Origin: Terriglobus saanensis SP1PR4
GTDB lineage: Bacteria > Acidobacteriota > Terriglobia > Terriglobales > Acidobacteriaceae
Direction of reading: 5' to 3'
DNA length: 64,000 bases
Assembly: GCF_000179915.2 (NCBI RefSeq)
Contig: NC_014963.1
Span: 3,906,001-3,970,000, forward strand
This document shows, piece after piece, positions 18,748 to 28,444 of the stretch. The notes beneath the pieces are model-generated. The model made no database searches, had not been told where the DNA came from, and saw only the letters and a program-made list of their open reading frames with translations. How positions within the stretch are numbered: position 1 is the stretch's first letter; each line of letters opens with the position of its first letter. A program made the translations under genes and the position numbers.

Positions 18748-18767
18748 CAGCGGGACAATACCCGCTG
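18748..18767 (-). promoter_or_regulatory. Hairpin in the rpsD-rpoA spacer
   Basis: CAGCGGG pairs with CCCGCTG around a six-base loop, in the 145-base spacer between rpsD and rpoA. No T-run follows. In E. coli S4 regulates this operon through RNA structure, but no match to that element is claimed here. Structural role only inferred. Confidence 0.35.
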
Positions 18768-18789
18768 ACTCGCTCGCTTACAAAATCGT

Positions 18790-19419
18790 TTACTTCGAGT
18801 ACAGTTCGACGATCAGCTGCTCGTTGACCGGGAGCTGGATATCTTCGCGCTTCGGGAAGGCAATGACCTTACCGGAGTAGTTATCACGATCGATCTCAAG
18901 CCAGGTCGGCGTGCTCTGGGCAGCGGCGAAATCCTTCGCGCCCTCGGCAATCGTCAGCTTCTTCGACTTCTCACGGAGCTCGATGACATCTCCAACCTTC
19001 ACCTGGAAGGAAGGAATGTTCACCTTGCGGCCGTTCACATTCACATGCCCGTGACGTACGACCTGACGCGACTGACGGCGTGCGATCGCAAATCCAAGAC
19101 GGTAAACCACGTTATCCAGACGTGTCTCAAGCTGCTGCAGAAGCAGTTCGCCCGTGACACCGGTGCGGTTGGAAGCCTTCTCGTAGTACGCGCGGAACTG
19201 GGTCTCCAGCGTGAAGTAGATGCGCTTGGCCTTCTGCTTCTCGCGGAGCTGCAGGCCGTAGCCTACGATCTTCTTGGCGCGTGCCTGACCGTGCTGGCCC
19301 GGCGGGAAGTTGCGCTTTTCAATGGCGCATTTGTCTGAGAAGCAACGTGTTCCCTTGAGAAAAAGCTTAACGCCATCGCGCCGGCAAAGACGGCAGACAG
19401 CTCCTGTATAACGTGCCAT
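18790..19419 (-). CDS. rpsD: 30S ribosomal protein S4
   Basis: S4 nucleates 30S assembly by binding the 5' domain of 16S rRNA. The 209 residues start [16 protein letters not shown]; Cys9, Cys12, Cys26 and Cys31 form an intact zinc site, so this is the zinc-containing form. The S4 RNA-binding domain (about 98-160) has [13 protein letters not shown] and the [20 protein letters not shown] segment. A 146-base spacer with a long inverted repeat separates it from rpsK. Confidence 0.97.
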   Translation of the reverse strand: MARYTGAVCRLCRRDGVKLFLKGTRCFSDKCAIEKRNFPPGQHGQARAKKIVGYGLQLREKQKAKRIYFTLETQFRAYYEKASNRTGVTGELLLQQLETRLDNVVYRLGFAIARRQSRQVVRHGHVNVNGRKVNIPSFQVKVGDVIELREKSKKLTIAEGAKDFAAAQSTPTWLEIDRDNYSGKVIAFPKREDIQLPVNEQLIVELYSK

Positions 19420-19491
19420 TTCATACTCTCCAAAACTTCAGGTGACGATCGTTTTACGCGGGCATCCGCTTCATCACGATCCGTGTAGTTG

Positions 19492-19556
19492 TTAGTTTTG
19501 AGTTTCTAGTTGTTAGCCACGAACGACTAACAACTAGAAACTAATAACTCAAAACT
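19492..19556. repeat. Long inverted repeat of short AGTT-type units, rpsK-rpsD spacer
   Basis: The arms 19492-19516 and 19527-19556 are near-perfect inverse copies: AGTTTCTAGTTGTTAG on one side and CTAACAACTAGAAACT on the other, with matching AGTTTTGAG / CTCAAAACT ends, around a ten-base centre. In the transcript this folds into a long AU-rich hairpin between rpsK and rpsD. Similar AGTT-rich units recur singly in other spacers of the operon. Confidence 0.8.
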
Positions 19557-19565
19557 CCAAAAAAC

Positions 19566-19991
19566 TTATACGCGACGGCGCTTGGGCGGACGGCAACCGT
19601 TGTGCGGGATCGGCGTGACGTCACGGATGGACCGGACATCAAGACCGGCGGCAGCCAGTGCACGTACCGCGGACTCACGGCCCGAACCAGGACCGGAGAC
19701 GCGCACGTCGACCGAACGGAGGCCGTGGTCGCGAGCTGCAGTCGCGGCGTTGACCGCTGCCTGCTGCGCCGCGAAGGGCGTTCCCTTACGCGACCCGCGG
19801 AAGCCGAGCGAACCCGAGCTCTTCCAGCTCAGCGTGTTGCCGGTCTGGTCCGTGATGGTCACAATGGTGTTGTTGAAGGTCGCCTGTACGAATACGAGGC
19901 CGTAAGGAACGTTCTTCCGTTCCCGCTTCTTGAACTTCTTGTTCTTGCCGGCCTTGCCGGTCTTAGCCTGCTGATTCTGCTGCTTCGCCAT
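19566..19991 (-). CDS. rpsK: 30S ribosomal protein S11
   Basis: S11 forms part of the platform near the mRNA exit. After a 20-residue Lys/Gln-rich leader ([20 protein letters not shown]) the core reads [20 protein letters not shown] and ends with [12 protein letters not shown], the universal C-terminus. The start codon overlaps the rpsM stop by one base, which implies translational coupling. Confidence 0.97.
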   Translation of the reverse strand: MAKQQNQQAKTGKAGKNKKFKKRERKNVPYGLVFVQATFNNTIVTITDQTGNTLSWKSSGSLGFRGSRKGTPFAAQQAAVNAATAARDHGLRSVDVRVSGPGSGRESAVRALAAAGLDVRSIRDVTPIPHNGCRPPKRRRV

Positions 19992-20371
19992 TACTTGGTC
20001 GCCTTCTTCTTTCCGGCAACGGTGCCCTTACGCGGGCCCTTCCGTGTGCGCGCATTGGTGTGCGTGCGCTGTCCGCGCACAGGCAGGTTGCGGCGATGCC
20101 GCAGACCACGGTAGCTCTGGATCTCGATCAAGCGCTTGATGTTCAAGGAGATATCCTTGCGCAGATCGCCTTCGATGCCACCCTCCGCCTCAATCACCTG
20201 GCGAATCTTGTTCAGTTCGTCCTCATCGAGCGTCTGCATCTTGCGAATCGGATCGATGTCCGCCTTCTTCAAGATGCTGAGCGCGCGAGGATCGCCAATT
20301 CCGAAAATGTACGTGAGCGCGATTTTTGCCTGCTTGTTGTTCGGCAGATCGACGCCAGCAATTCTTGCCAT
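19991..20371 (-). CDS. rpsM: 30S ribosomal protein S13
   Basis: S13 sits in the head of the 30S subunit and contacts the P-site tRNA and L5. It starts [20 protein letters not shown] and has the helix-two-turn-helix core and the basic C-terminal tail ([20 protein letters not shown]) at normal length, 126 residues. It follows rpmJ by about 170 bases and overlaps rpsK by one base. Confidence 0.97.
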   Translation of the reverse strand: MARIAGVDLPNNKQAKIALTYIFGIGDPRALSILKKADIDPIRKMQTLDEDELNKIRQVIEAEGGIEGDLRKDISLNIKRLIEIQSYRGLRHRRNLPVRGQRTHTNARTRKGPRKGTVAGKKKATK

Positions 20372-20540
20372 CTCTCATCTTCTTTCATGCTCCTGGCGCT
20401 GTCGCCAGAGGAGCGGTTGAGCAGAGTTCCCGGGGTTCATCGCAAGCCTTGACTTCGGCTAACTCGCCCTTTGTGTGCCTTCTCTTTCCTGAGAAGGCTG
20501 GGTTCCGCTTTGGTTAGTGCCAACTGCAAACAACCAGAGA

Positions 20541-20654
20541 TTAACCCTGGCGCTGCTTATGCTTGGCGTTCTCGCAGATCACACGCACCACACCGCGGCG
20601 GTGAACGATCTTGCACTTGTCACAGATCTTCTTTACAGATGCACGAACCTTCAT
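20541..20654 (-). CDS. rpmJ: 50S ribosomal protein L36
   Basis: A 37-codon gene with the sequence start [15 protein letters not shown]. Cys11, Cys14, Cys27 and His32 give the complete zinc ribbon, so this is the zinc-dependent form. It stands between infA and rpsM, the canonical place. The protein binds 23S rRNA domains II, V and VI in the 50S subunit. Confidence 0.95.
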   Translation of the reverse strand: MKVRASVKKICDKCKIVHRRGVVRVICENAKHKQRQG

Positions 20655-20696
20655 TGCTACAACCCTCAGTTCTTCTTACTTGCTACTTACCACCGA

Positions 20697-20915
20697 TTAC
20701 TTATAGCGGTAAGTAATGCGCCCGCGGTTCAAGTCATACGGGCTCAATTCAATGGCGACGCGATCGCCAGGAAGGATACGGATGAAGTTCTTGCGCATGC
20801 GTCCTGAGACATGGGCCAGCACCTGATGCTTGTTCTCCATCTCGACCTTGAACATCGCATTCGGCAGCGTTTCAACCACCACTGCCATGACTTCAATTGC
20901 ATCTTCCTTCGACAA
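20697..20915 (-). CDS. infA: Translation initiation factor IF-1
   Basis: IF-1 occupies the A site of the 30S subunit during initiation. The 72-residue protein is a single OB fold with the family blocks [33 protein letters not shown] and [14 protein letters not shown]. The start is an uncommon TTG at 20915 (protein start SKEDAIEV after Met), supported by GAGGAG six bases upstream; the next in-frame ATG would remove most of the first strand. Confidence 0.95.
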   Translation of the reverse strand: MSKEDAIEVMAVVVETLPNAMFKVEMENKHQVLAHVSGRMRKNFIRILPGDRVAIELSPYDLNRGRITYRYK

Positions 20916-20958
20916 ACGCTCTCCTCGTAACTTCTACTGCCAAAACCGTTGCGAAACC

Positions 20959-21708
20959 TTATCGCGTAAGAACCAGAGGACCGTCTTCCGTCACCGCAAC
21001 CGTATGCTCAAAGTGGGCGCTCCAGCTGCCGTCCACGGTCACTGCGGTCCAACCATCTCCCAGAACCTTCACCTCGGGACGTCCGGCATTGATCATCGGC
21101 TCAATCGCCAACACCATGCCCGCCCTCAGCTTTGTACCTTTACCGCGCTTGCCATAGTTCGGAACCTGGGGATCTTCGTGCATCTTCTTGCCAATGCCGT
21201 GTCCCACGAACTCCCGCACTACGCCAAACCCTTCCGCCTCACAAAACTCCTGCACCGCAGCGCCGATATCGCCAAGCGTCTGGCCTACCTTCACCTCTTG
21301 AATCGCCTGCTCCAGCGACTGCTTCGTCACTTCCAGCAGTTTGCGTGTCGCCGCGCTGGTCTTGCCTACCGCGTGCGTGACTGCCGCATCGGAGTAGTAG
21401 CCATCCAGAATCACACCGCAGTCCACGCTCACAATATCGCCATCTTTCAGCTGCTTGCTTGCCGAAGGAATACCGTGAATCACTTCATTGTTCACCGAGG
21501 TGCACAGGCACGCCGGGTAGTCCATATATCCCTTGAAAGCAGGTTTTCCGCCCAGCTCGGCGATCTTCCGCTCCGCAATCTTCTCTAAATCCATCGTCGA
21601 AACGCCCGGCTTCACTGCCTGCCGAACCGCCTCATGAACCTGGCTGAGAACCTCACCGCTGCGACGCATCTTCTGGATTTCCTGAGGAGTCTTGATCGCA
21701 ATCGCCAT
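20959..21708 (-). CDS. map: Type I methionine aminopeptidase
   Basis: The enzyme removes the initiator methionine from new proteins. The 249 residues fit a type Ia enzyme with no N-terminal zinc finger. Metal ligands are intact: the two Asp in VDCGVILDGYYSDAAV, His in GHGIGKKMHEDP, Glu in AIEPMI and Glu in FEHTVAVTEDG. The gene lies between adk and infA, as in many Gram-positive and acidobacterial operons. Confidence 0.96.
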   Translation of the reverse strand: MAIAIKTPQEIQKMRRSGEVLSQVHEAVRQAVKPGVSTMDLEKIAERKIAELGGKPAFKGYMDYPACLCTSVNNEVIHGIPSASKQLKDGDIVSVDCGVILDGYYSDAAVTHAVGKTSAATRKLLEVTKQSLEQAIQEVKVGQTLGDIGAAVQEFCEAEGFGVVREFVGHGIGKKMHEDPQVPNYGKRGKGTKLRAGMVLAIEPMINAGRPEVKVLGDGWTAVTVDGSWSAHFEHTVAVTEDGPLVLTR

Positions 21709-21740
21709 GCTGTTCTTTCGCCGTCTTTCTTCCTGCTACT

Positions 21741-22451
21741 TCATTTCTTCCGCAACCGCGCAATGGCGGCCACGATGTCGCCGGTTACCGCTTCAACTTC
21801 ACGGTCCCCGTCGACGACTTCAAATCGACCCAGTGTGCGGTAGTGCTCGATCACCGGAGCCGTCTGCGCATGGAATACCTTCATGCGCTCGGCAAACTTC
21901 TCTTCCGTATCGTCTGCCCGCTGTTCGAGGGCCGCACCTTCCACATCGCAGACCCCGTCAACCTTCGGCGGAGAGGAAAATACGTTGTAGATGCTTTTGC
22001 ACACGGGACAGGTCCTGCGTCCCGTAATACGGCCCAGCAATTGAGTATATCCAACTTCCATGCTTACTGCAACGACCGGAAGGCCTCCGACCCGCGCCAG
22101 ATGCTCATCCAGCCAGTCTGCCTGCGGTAAAGTCCGGGGAAATCCGTCCAGGATGTACCCGCGACCGCAATCTGACTGCGAAAGCCGATCCGCCACCATA
22201 GCATTCACCAGGTCGTCCGGCACCAGGTGGCCGCTGGCGACCAGCTCCCCAAACTCAACACCCAGCGGCGTTTTTGCCGCGATGTTGGCCCGGATGATGT
22301 CGCCCGTCGAAATCTGGGGAATTCCCCAGGCTTCCATGAGAATCTGCGCCTGCGTCCCCTTGCCGACACCGGGGGCGCCCAAAAGGAGAACCGGCCCGGG
22401 GACGAAATCCTTCCCCATGGCCGGCTTCTGTTCTTTAGCTTCCAACGTCAC
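21741..22451 (-). CDS. adk: Adenylate kinase
   Basis: Converts AMP and ATP to two ADP. The P-loop is GAPGVGKGT, followed by the AMP-binding STGDIIRA and DGFPRTLPQADWL. The LID is the long form with TCPVCKSIYN and GVC, which indicates a zinc-type lid. Two starts are possible: GTG 22451 with GGAG ten bases upstream, or ATG 22418, eleven codons later and closer to the usual length. The GTG is given. It begins only three bases after the secY stop. Confidence 0.95.
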   Translation of the reverse strand: MTLEAKEQKPAMGKDFVPGPVLLLGAPGVGKGTQAQILMEAWGIPQISTGDIIRANIAAKTPLGVEFGELVASGHLVPDDLVNAMVADRLSQSDCGRGYILDGFPRTLPQADWLDEHLARVGGLPVVAVSMEVGYTQLLGRITGRRTCPVCKSIYNVFSSPPKVDGVCDVEGAALEQRADDTEEKFAERMKVFHAQTAPVIEHYRTLGRFEVVDGDREVEAVTGDIVAAIARLRKK

Positions 22452-22454
22452 CAG

Positions 22455-23852
22455 TTACCAGCTCCGACGGCCACGTACACGGCCGCTCTTCGGCGAGAAG
22501 CCGTCGTAATGCCGCATGATCAGCTGCGACTCGATCTGGTTCGCCGTATCCATCGCAACACCCACGACGATCAACAGCGAGGTTCCGCCGAAGTAAAAGT
22601 TCACTCCGAGACCATTCGTGATCCAACTCGGCAGATGGTCGAAGACCGGACCGATCAGCCAGAGATGGTTCAAATGCACACCGGAGATGAGCATCGTCGG
22701 GATCAAGGTGATGATGATCAGGTAGAGCGCACCCAGAAGCGTGATGCGGGTAAGAATGTCGTTCAGGTAGTCGCTGGTACGACGGCCTGGACGAATTCCG
22801 GGGATAAAGCCGCCGTACTTCCGCATGTTGTCTGCAATATCATCCGGACGGAAGACGATGGAGATATAGAAGTATGCAAAGAAGATAATCGCAACGAACT
22901 GCACCAGTTCGTACCACGGCTCACCGGGACGAAGGCCCTCGGTCAGCTTGCGGAAGAACGTAATGTTCTGGACCCACTGGGCGTTGGCAAAGAGCAGCGG
23001 AGCTGAGAGGATCGAACTTGCGAAGATGACCGGCATCACACCGCCGGAGTTCACCTTCAGCGGAAGATGCGTGCTCTGTCCGCCCATCATGCGGCGGCCA
23101 ACGATGCGCTTCGCATACTGCACCGGAATCCGGCGCTCAGAACGCTCGACAAAGACAATAAACGCTACGACCGCGATCATAAGAGCAACGAGGATTGCAA
23201 TGGCAACCGGGGTAAATCCACCCCATGCGCCGTCGCGTGCCTTCTCCCACAGATCCTGAATGCCGCGCGGCAGGCCGACGACGATACCCGTAAAGATCAG
23301 CAGCGACATACCGTTGCCGATACCGCGCTCTGTAATCTGCTCACCCAGCCACATAATGAAGGCCGTACCCGTGGTCAGCGTCAGCACGCAGAGGAAGATG
23401 AACTTGCCCGAGCTGATCGTGACCATCGGAGCGCCGGTGGCGCTCTTGGTCAGGGTCAGGGCGATGGCGAAAGACTGCACGATCGCAAGCAACACCGTGA
23501 CATAGCGTGTCCACTGGGTGATCTTGCGGCGACCGACTTCGCCTTCCTTCTGCAGTTTGGCCAGTGGCTCGTAGATGACCGTCAGCAGCTGGAAGATGAT
23601 CGACGCCGTGATGTACGGCATGATGCCCAGGGCGAAGACCGTCAACTTACGCAGGTTGCCGCCCGTGAACATATCCATCAGACCGAGCGAGGATCCTGCC
23701 ATCTGCTGGAAGTACTGCGCCAGCATCTCAGGGTTGATACCCGGTGTAGGGATGTGGCCGCCAAGACGATAGACGGCCAGCATGGCAAGCGTGAAAAGCA
23801 CGCGATTGCGCAGGTCGGGGATGCGGAAGATGTTGAGAAACTTGTCGAACAT
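22455..23852 (-). CDS. secY: Protein translocase channel subunit SecY
   Basis: SecY is the pore of the Sec translocon in the inner membrane. The 465 residues include ten hydrophobic segments and the family blocks GGHIPTPGI, GIMPYITASII, GIGNGMSLLIF, QYAKRIVGRRM, NSGGVMPVIFASS, GIRPGRRTSDYL and a basic C-terminus, RGRRSW. It follows rplO and precedes adk. Placement and length are normal. Confidence 0.97.
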   Translation of the reverse strand: MFDKFLNIFRIPDLRNRVLFTLAMLAVYRLGGHIPTPGINPEMLAQYFQQMAGSSLGLMDMFTGGNLRKLTVFALGIMPYITASIIFQLLTVIYEPLAKLQKEGEVGRRKITQWTRYVTVLLAIVQSFAIALTLTKSATGAPMVTISSGKFIFLCVLTLTTGTAFIMWLGEQITERGIGNGMSLLIFTGIVVGLPRGIQDLWEKARDGAWGGFTPVAIAILVALMIAVVAFIVFVERSERRIPVQYAKRIVGRRMMGGQSTHLPLKVNSGGVMPVIFASSILSAPLLFANAQWVQNITFFRKLTEGLRPGEPWYELVQFVAIIFFAYFYISIVFRPDDIADNMRKYGGFIPGIRPGRRTSDYLNDILTRITLLGALYLIIITLIPTMLISGVHLNHLWLIGPVFDHLPSWITNGLGVNFYFGGTSLLIVVGVAMDTANQIESQLIMRHYDGFSPKSGRVRGRRSW

Positions 23853-23961
23853 GAGAGAGGATGTTCCTTTGGACGTGCCTGGCTGACTCTTCTACACTTG
23901 CCGCAAAGGGCCGGGCACCAGGCCCGACCCATCACGAAAATCCACGCGGGAGAAATCCAGT

Positions 23962-24450
23962 TTACGCGGTCTCTGCCGTCTCTGCAGCTACCGGAGCGCC
24001 GACGATGATAATTTTTCCGCCCGCCTTCTCGATAGCAGCCTGAGCAGCCTTCGAAGCCTTATGCGCGTGCACGGTCACAGCGGTCGTAATTTCGCCGTTT
24101 GCCAGCACCTTGACCAGGCCGTTGCGCTTCTTCAGGATGCCGAGCTGCTGCAACTTCTCGAGCGTGAGCTCTTCGTTGCTGGTCGCTGCGATCAGGCTGA
24201 TGCGGTCCAGACCAAGGACGAGGTACTCCTGGCGGAAGATGTTGGTAAATCCACGCTTGGGCATACGACGGTGAAGGGGCATCTGGCCGCCTTCGAAACC
24301 GCGCATCGCGCGCGAACCCGAGCGCGAACGCTGTCCATCGTGTCCACGGGTGGAGGTCTTACCCATACCCGAACCCATACCGCGGCCGACGCGCTTTTTG
24401 TTGCTATTCGCACCCTTAGGTGCGTGAAGGTTAGAGAGATTCAGTGCCAT
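23962..24450 (-). CDS. rplO: 50S ribosomal protein L15
   Basis: ATG 24450 (MALNLSNLHAPKGANSNKKR) with a GAGGAAA ribosome-binding site is the start; a longer frame upstream has no family match. The glycine- and arginine-rich N-terminal arm (VGRGMGSGMGKTSTRG, RGFEGGQMPLHRR) threads through 23S rRNA, and the C-terminal fold ends KIIIVGAPVAAETAETA. Length is 162 residues. secY follows 109 bases later. Confidence 0.97.
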   Translation of the reverse strand: MALNLSNLHAPKGANSNKKRVGRGMGSGMGKTSTRGHDGQRSRSGSRAMRGFEGGQMPLHRRMPKRGFTNIFRQEYLVLGLDRISLIAATSNEELTLEKLQQLGILKKRNGLVKVLANGEITTAVTVHAHKASKAAQAAIEKAGGKIIIVGAPVAAETAETA

Positions 24451-24550
24451 TGTGTTTCCTCGCTCACGCCGGATCGCTCCGACTCGCATATTTTTTGGCT
24501 GGAAAGATTTCCAGCGATCGCGCCGCCCGAAGGCAGCGCTCATAGTTCAA

Positions 24551-24739
24551 CTACTCGACGATACGGACCAGGTGCGGAATCACGTTGATCATGCCGCGGA
24601 TCGAGGGTGTATCCTCACGCTCCACGATCTGATTCAGACGCGTAAATCCGAGGCCCTTGACCACCAGCTTGTGCTTCACCGGGGTTGCAATCTTCGAGCG
24701 GAAGTACTGGATCTTGATCTTGCCGACGTTCTCTGCCAT
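24551..24739 (-). CDS. rpmD: 50S ribosomal protein L30
   Basis: A 62-residue protein with the compact L30 fold: KIKIQYFRSKIATPVKHKLV, GLGFTRLNQIVEREDTPSIR and GMINVIPHLVRIVE. Its position between rpsE and rplO is canonical. L30 is a small surface protein of the 50S subunit. Confidence 0.95.
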   Translation of the reverse strand: MAENVGKIKIQYFRSKIATPVKHKLVVKGLGFTRLNQIVEREDTPSIRGMINVIPHLVRIVE

Positions 24740-24783
24740 AACTTTTCTCCAGGGTCCCGAAAGCTAACGGGAGCGAAAACTTT

Positions 24784-25290
24784 TTAGAGCTCTTCGACGG
24801 TCTTGCCACGCAGAGCAGCAACTTCAGCCTTGTCGCGCAGCTGGATCAGGGCGTCAAATGTCGCCTTGATCACGTTGTGCGGGTTGGCCGAGCCGAGCGA
24901 CTTCGTGAGCACGTTCTGCACACCGGCAGAGGTCATCACCGCGCGCACAGCGCCGCCGGCGATCACGCCCGTACCTTCAGGAGCGGGCTTCAACAGCACC
25001 TGGCCCGAACCGTAGTGGCCGAGAACCTGATGCGGAATCGTCGTCGCCGTGAGGTTGATCTTGAAGAGGTTCTTCTTCGCGGATTCGATGCCCTTGCGGA
25101 TTGCCTGGGGCACTTCCTTCGCCTTGCCGGAGCCGTAGCCCACAATGCCCTGCTCCGCATCGCCGAGAACGACGAGCGCGGCAAACGACATGTTCTTACC
25201 GCCCTTAACAACCTTGGTCACGCGATTGATCGCAACGACCTGGTCCTTCAGGTTCAGCTTGTTCGCATCGATCTTTTTCTGAAACGCCAT
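24784..25290 (-). CDS. rpsE: 30S ribosomal protein S5
   Basis: S5 shapes the mRNA entry site and contributes to decoding accuracy. ATG 25290 ([19 protein letters not shown]) is chosen over an upstream frame extension. The dsRNA-binding-like N-domain has [32 protein letters not shown] and the [20 protein letters not shown]-domain. Length is 168 residues. Confidence 0.97.
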   Translation of the reverse strand: MAFQKKIDANKLNLKDQVVAINRVTKVVKGGKNMSFAALVVLGDAEQGIVGYGSGKAKEVPQAIRKGIESAKKNLFKINLTATTIPHQVLGHYGSGQVLLKPAPEGTGVIAGGAVRAVMTSAGVQNVLTKSLGSANPHNVIKATFDALIQLRDKAEVAALRGKTVEEL

Positions 25291-25347
25291 CTTGTGTTTC
25301 CTTCCGGGCCGCCAGGCCCTCAAATCCCAATATCTACTCGAACTCGC

Positions 25348-25713
25348 TTAAAACTCGAGACCGGCTTCGCGAGCCGCGTCCGCCAGGGCCTTGATGCGAC
25401 CGTGATACAGATAGCCGCCGCGATCGAAGACCACCTTCTTGATGCCCTTTTCCTGCGCGCGCTCTGCGATCAGCTTGCCAACGGCCTTCGCTGCATCGAT
25501 GTTGCCGCCAGAGGTCTTCTCTTCGCCCTTCTTCACGATCGTGGACGCTGCTACGATCGTCGCGCCAGTGGCGTCGTCGATCAGCTGCGTGTAGATGTGG
25601 TTGAGCGAGCGATAGACGTTGAGGCGGGGACGCTGTTCTGTTCCTGAAACCTTGGCACGAACGCGCTTGTGGACGCGCTGGCGAACTGTATTCCGTTTGA
25701 TCTTCGTAAGCAT
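25348..25713 (-). CDS. rplR: 50S ribosomal protein L18
   Basis: L18 binds 5S rRNA together with L5. The 121-residue sequence has [40 protein letters not shown] and the C-terminus [20 protein letters not shown]. It lies between rplF and rpsE, the standard order. Confidence 0.97.
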   Translation of the reverse strand: MLTKIKRNTVRQRVHKRVRAKVSGTEQRPRLNVYRSLNHIYTQLIDDATGATIVAASTIVKKGEEKTSGGNIDAAKAVGKLIAERAQEKGIKKVVFDRGGYLYHGRIKALADAAREAGLEF

Positions 25714-25785
25714 GGTGTCTCTCTTTTCCTAGTAGCGGGGCCAGCCTCTGGCCCCGTTCGGTTTCAAATTCTTTCCGTCGACGAC

Positions 25786-26325
25786 TTACTTGGAACCCGT
25801 CTTGCCGACCTTCTTCTTCAACTTCTCGCCCGTGTACCGTACACCCTTGTTCTTGTACGGGTCCGGCTTACGCAGCGAACGCATATCGGCGGCAACCTGG
25901 CCGACCTTCTGGCGATCGATGCCTGCGATGCTGAGGTGCGTCTGCTTCGGATCGATCGTCACTTCAATGCCCGTGGGCAAAGGAAACTCAATCGGATGCG
26001 AGTAGCCGAGCGTGAAGACAACCAGGTCCTTGCCCTTCAACTCCGCACGGTATCCGATACCGACGATGTCCAGGTCCTTCGTCCAACCCGTCGTCACACC
26101 GGCAACGGCGTTGTAGACGAGCGAACGTGCCAGGCCGTGAATTGCAGCCTGAGAGTCATTGTCGCGCTCCGCGTGCAGGAAGCCGTCCTTCTCCACCAGG
26201 CGGATGCCGGTCGGGAGAAGTGCGTTCGTCTTGCCCTTCGGTCCGGTCACTTCAACGATATTTCCGTTGACCGTGTACTTTACGCCGCCCGCAAGCGAGA
26301 TCGGTTTTTTTCCAATACGTGACAT
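25786..26325 (-). CDS. rplF: 50S ribosomal protein L6
   Basis: L6 lies near the GTPase-associated centre. Start ATG 26325 ([19 protein letters not shown]). The two related alpha/beta repeats are visible, and the second carries [16 protein letters not shown] and [18 protein letters not shown], the diagnostic C-terminal block. Length is 179 residues. The frame extends upstream without family resemblance. Confidence 0.97.
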   Translation of the reverse strand: MSRIGKKPISLAGGVKYTVNGNIVEVTGPKGKTNALLPTGIRLVEKDGFLHAERDNDSQAAIHGLARSLVYNAVAGVTTGWTKDLDIVGIGYRAELKGKDLVVFTLGYSHPIEFPLPTGIEVTIDPKQTHLSIAGIDRQKVGQVAADMRSLRKPDPYKNKGVRYTGEKLKKKVGKTGSK

Positions 26326-26494
26326 CGTTTCAATCCTTGTCGGCTTGCGAGTCCCGGTGTGATCGCTCACCCGTTCCACTGCAGCCAGCGGAAACCCTTC
26401 CGCTTACTTCAAAACTTCATCCGGCAGCAACGCGCCGGCCACACACTATCGCATCAGCAAGACGCGCGAAGCGCTTCCCGCCGTGCGCGCAGCA

Positions 26495-26893
26495 CTACCA
26501 GACGTGGGCCAGAACTTCGCCGCCAACGTTTTCCTTGCGAGCGGTACGGCCGGTCATCACACCCTTGGGGGTGGTCATGATCGAGATGCCGAGTCCACCC
26601 TGTACGCGACGGATCTCGTCCTTGCCGATGTACACACGGCAGCCGGGACGCGAGATGCGCTTCAGGTCGCGGATCGCGGCTTCGTTGTTCGCGCCGTACT
26701 TCAGGTACACGCGGAGGACCTTCTTGCCGTCTTCTTCGGTAGCCTTGTAGTTCGAGATGTAACCCTCTTCCTTCAGAATGCGGGCGATCTCGGCCTTCAG
26801 GTTCGAGGCGGGAACGTCCATCTTCTGGTGGCGGGCACGCATCGCATTGCGAATACGCGTCAGGAAATCTCCTACTGGGTCGGTCAGATTCAT
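26495..26893 (-). CDS. rpsH: 30S ribosomal protein S8
   Basis: S8 binds the central domain of 16S rRNA. ATG 26893 (MNLTDPVGDFLTRIRNAMRA) follows GAAGGAGAG. The C-terminus GLGISIMTTPKGVMTGRTAR, GGEVLAHVW is the family signature. At 132 residues it is normal. In E. coli S8 represses the spc operon by binding mRNA near rplE; no such site was identified here. The 169-base gap to rplF holds nothing recognisable. Confidence 0.97.
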   Translation of the reverse strand: MNLTDPVGDFLTRIRNAMRARHQKMDVPASNLKAEIARILKEEGYISNYKATEEDGKKVLRVYLKYGANNEAAIRDLKRISRPGCRVYIGKDEIRRVQGGLGISIMTTPKGVMTGRTARKENVGGEVLAHVW

Positions 26894-27016
26894 TCTCTCT
26901 CCTTCATTCCTCGTTCGCTCGCGGTGTCTCCGCAAGAACCAGCAGGAATGTTGTGGTGCCCGCTCGCTAGGAGCGAACACCGAAATCGTTTTGCGCCGAA
27001 GCGCGGAAGGCAGTGC

Positions 27017-27202
27017 TTACCAGGACGACTTGACGACGCCTGGAATCTCGCCCTTGAGCGCGAGACCACGGAAGCAAAGACGGCATACGCCGAACTTGCG
27101 TAGGTAGGCGCGAGGACGTCCGCACAGCTGGCAGCGGTTGTGCTGGCGGCACTTGAACTTCGGCTTCTTTGCGTCTTTTACAGCTTTTGCAGTCGTTGAC
27201 AT
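27017..27202 (-). CDS. rpsN: 30S ribosomal protein S14, zinc-binding short form
   Basis: The 61-residue protein carries Cys24, Cys27, Cys40 and Cys43 ([20 protein letters not shown]), the complete zinc knuckle of the short S14 form, and ends [16 protein letters not shown]. It lies between rplE and rpsH. The short form depends on zinc, in keeping with the zinc forms of L36 and S4 in this operon. Confidence 0.96.
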   Translation of the reverse strand: MSTTAKAVKDAKKPKFKCRQHNRCQLCGRPRAYLRKFGVCRLCFRGLALKGEIPGVVKSSW

Positions 27203-27247
27203 AGTCTCTTCAGTTCCTCTGCGCGCAGAGCGCGCTCTTACGAAAGT

Positions 27248-27793
27248 TTATGCAGCCCGGAACGGCATGCCGAAGTGCTTCAACATCACGCGGGCCGAGT
27301 TGTCATCGGTCGCAGAGGTCACGATCGTCACGTTCATACCCTTCAACTTCTCCACCTTCGAGTAATCGATCTCGGGGAAGATGAGCTGATCGCGCAGACC
27401 GAGCGTGTAGTTGCCGCGGCCGTCAAAGCTCTTGGCGGATACTCCCTTGAAATCGCGAACGCGGGGCAGAGCCACCGCAATCAGGCGATCCAGGAACTCG
27501 TACATCGCGTCGCCGCGGAGAGTCACCATGGCGCCAATCGACTGGCCTTCACGGACCTTGAACTGGGCGATGGACTTCTTCGCCTTGGTCAGGACCGGCT
27601 TCTGTCCGGTGATCTGGGCCAGATCGCTGACGAGAGGGTCGATGATCTTGTTGTTCTGGGTGGCTTCGCCGAGACCCATGTTGATCACGATCTTCTCGAG
27701 ACGGGGAACCGCCATTGTGTTCTTCAGGTCGAGATCCTTCTGGATCGCTGCCTTCAGTTCGCTGTTATATCGTTCCTTCAAACGTGCTGCCAT
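27248..27793 (-). CDS. rplE: 50S ribosomal protein L5
   Basis: L5 binds 5S rRNA and contacts S13 across the subunit interface. ATG 27793 ([20 protein letters not shown]) is preferred; a GTG seven codons earlier is possible. Key blocks are [56 protein letters not shown] and PFRAA at the C-terminus. Length is 181 residues. Confidence 0.97.
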   Translation of the reverse strand: MAARLKERYNSELKAAIQKDLDLKNTMAVPRLEKIVINMGLGEATQNNKIIDPLVSDLAQITGQKPVLTKAKKSIAQFKVREGQSIGAMVTLRGDAMYEFLDRLIAVALPRVRDFKGVSAKSFDGRGNYTLGLRDQLIFPEIDYSKVEKLKGMNVTIVTSATDDNSARVMLKHFGMPFRAA

Positions 27794-27910
27794 GATCTTG
27801 ATCTCTTTCTCCACGGTCGTCGGAGTGGATACCGTTACGTGGGGTGAACCGTTATTACTTACAAAAAATCTAGTTGTTCCGCGCGCAGCGTATCGCTGTC
27901 CGCGCAGGAC

Positions 27911-28234
27911 CTACTTCTTCTTCGGTGCCAAGGTCTCGCCGGTGGTCTTGGCGTAGCGCTCACGCTTGCCATCTTCCAGGACGCGGAAACCAACGCGGGT
28001 CGCCTTGCCGTTCGAATCGATCAACATCACATTCGACATGTGCACGGCAGTCTCCTGTTCGGCGATGCCGCCCTTGATGTTCTTCTGCGGATTCGGCTTA
28101 ACATGCTTCTTCACGATGCCGACCTGCTCGACCAGAACACGGCCCTTATCGTTGAGCACGCGCAGGACGCGGCCCTTCTTGCCTTTGTCTTTGCCGGCGG
28201 TCACGATGACCGTGTCGTTGCGCTGAATGTACAT
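27911..28234 (-). CDS. rplX: 50S ribosomal protein L24
   Basis: L24 starts 50S assembly and lies by the tunnel exit. The KOW motif (DTVIVTAGKDKGKKGRVLRV) occupies the N-terminus, and VKKHVKPNPQKNIKGGIAEQ and the RVGFRVLEDGKRERYAKTTG segment follow. Length is 107 residues. The 210-base spacer to rplN contains no gene that I can recognise. Confidence 0.97.
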   Translation of the reverse strand: MYIQRNDTVIVTAGKDKGKKGRVLRVLNDKGRVLVEQVGIVKKHVKPNPQKNIKGGIAEQETAVHMSNVMLIDSNGKATRVGFRVLEDGKRERYAKTTGETLAPKKK

Positions 28235-28444
28235 AATTCTTCCTTCTTCCTGATCGCGCGGGATTGCTTACACACGAACCTCGGCGTAAACCTGCGCCGG
28301 TTCAGGTAAATTCTTTCGATTGCCCTGCAGATCACATCCTCATGTACTCACCGTCCGAAGCCGGGGTCTACGCAAGAACCAAACCTGATAAGTGTACATC
28401 AAAGCCGCCGATGGTTCCACCGGCAGCCCTAAAACCAGCCAAAA

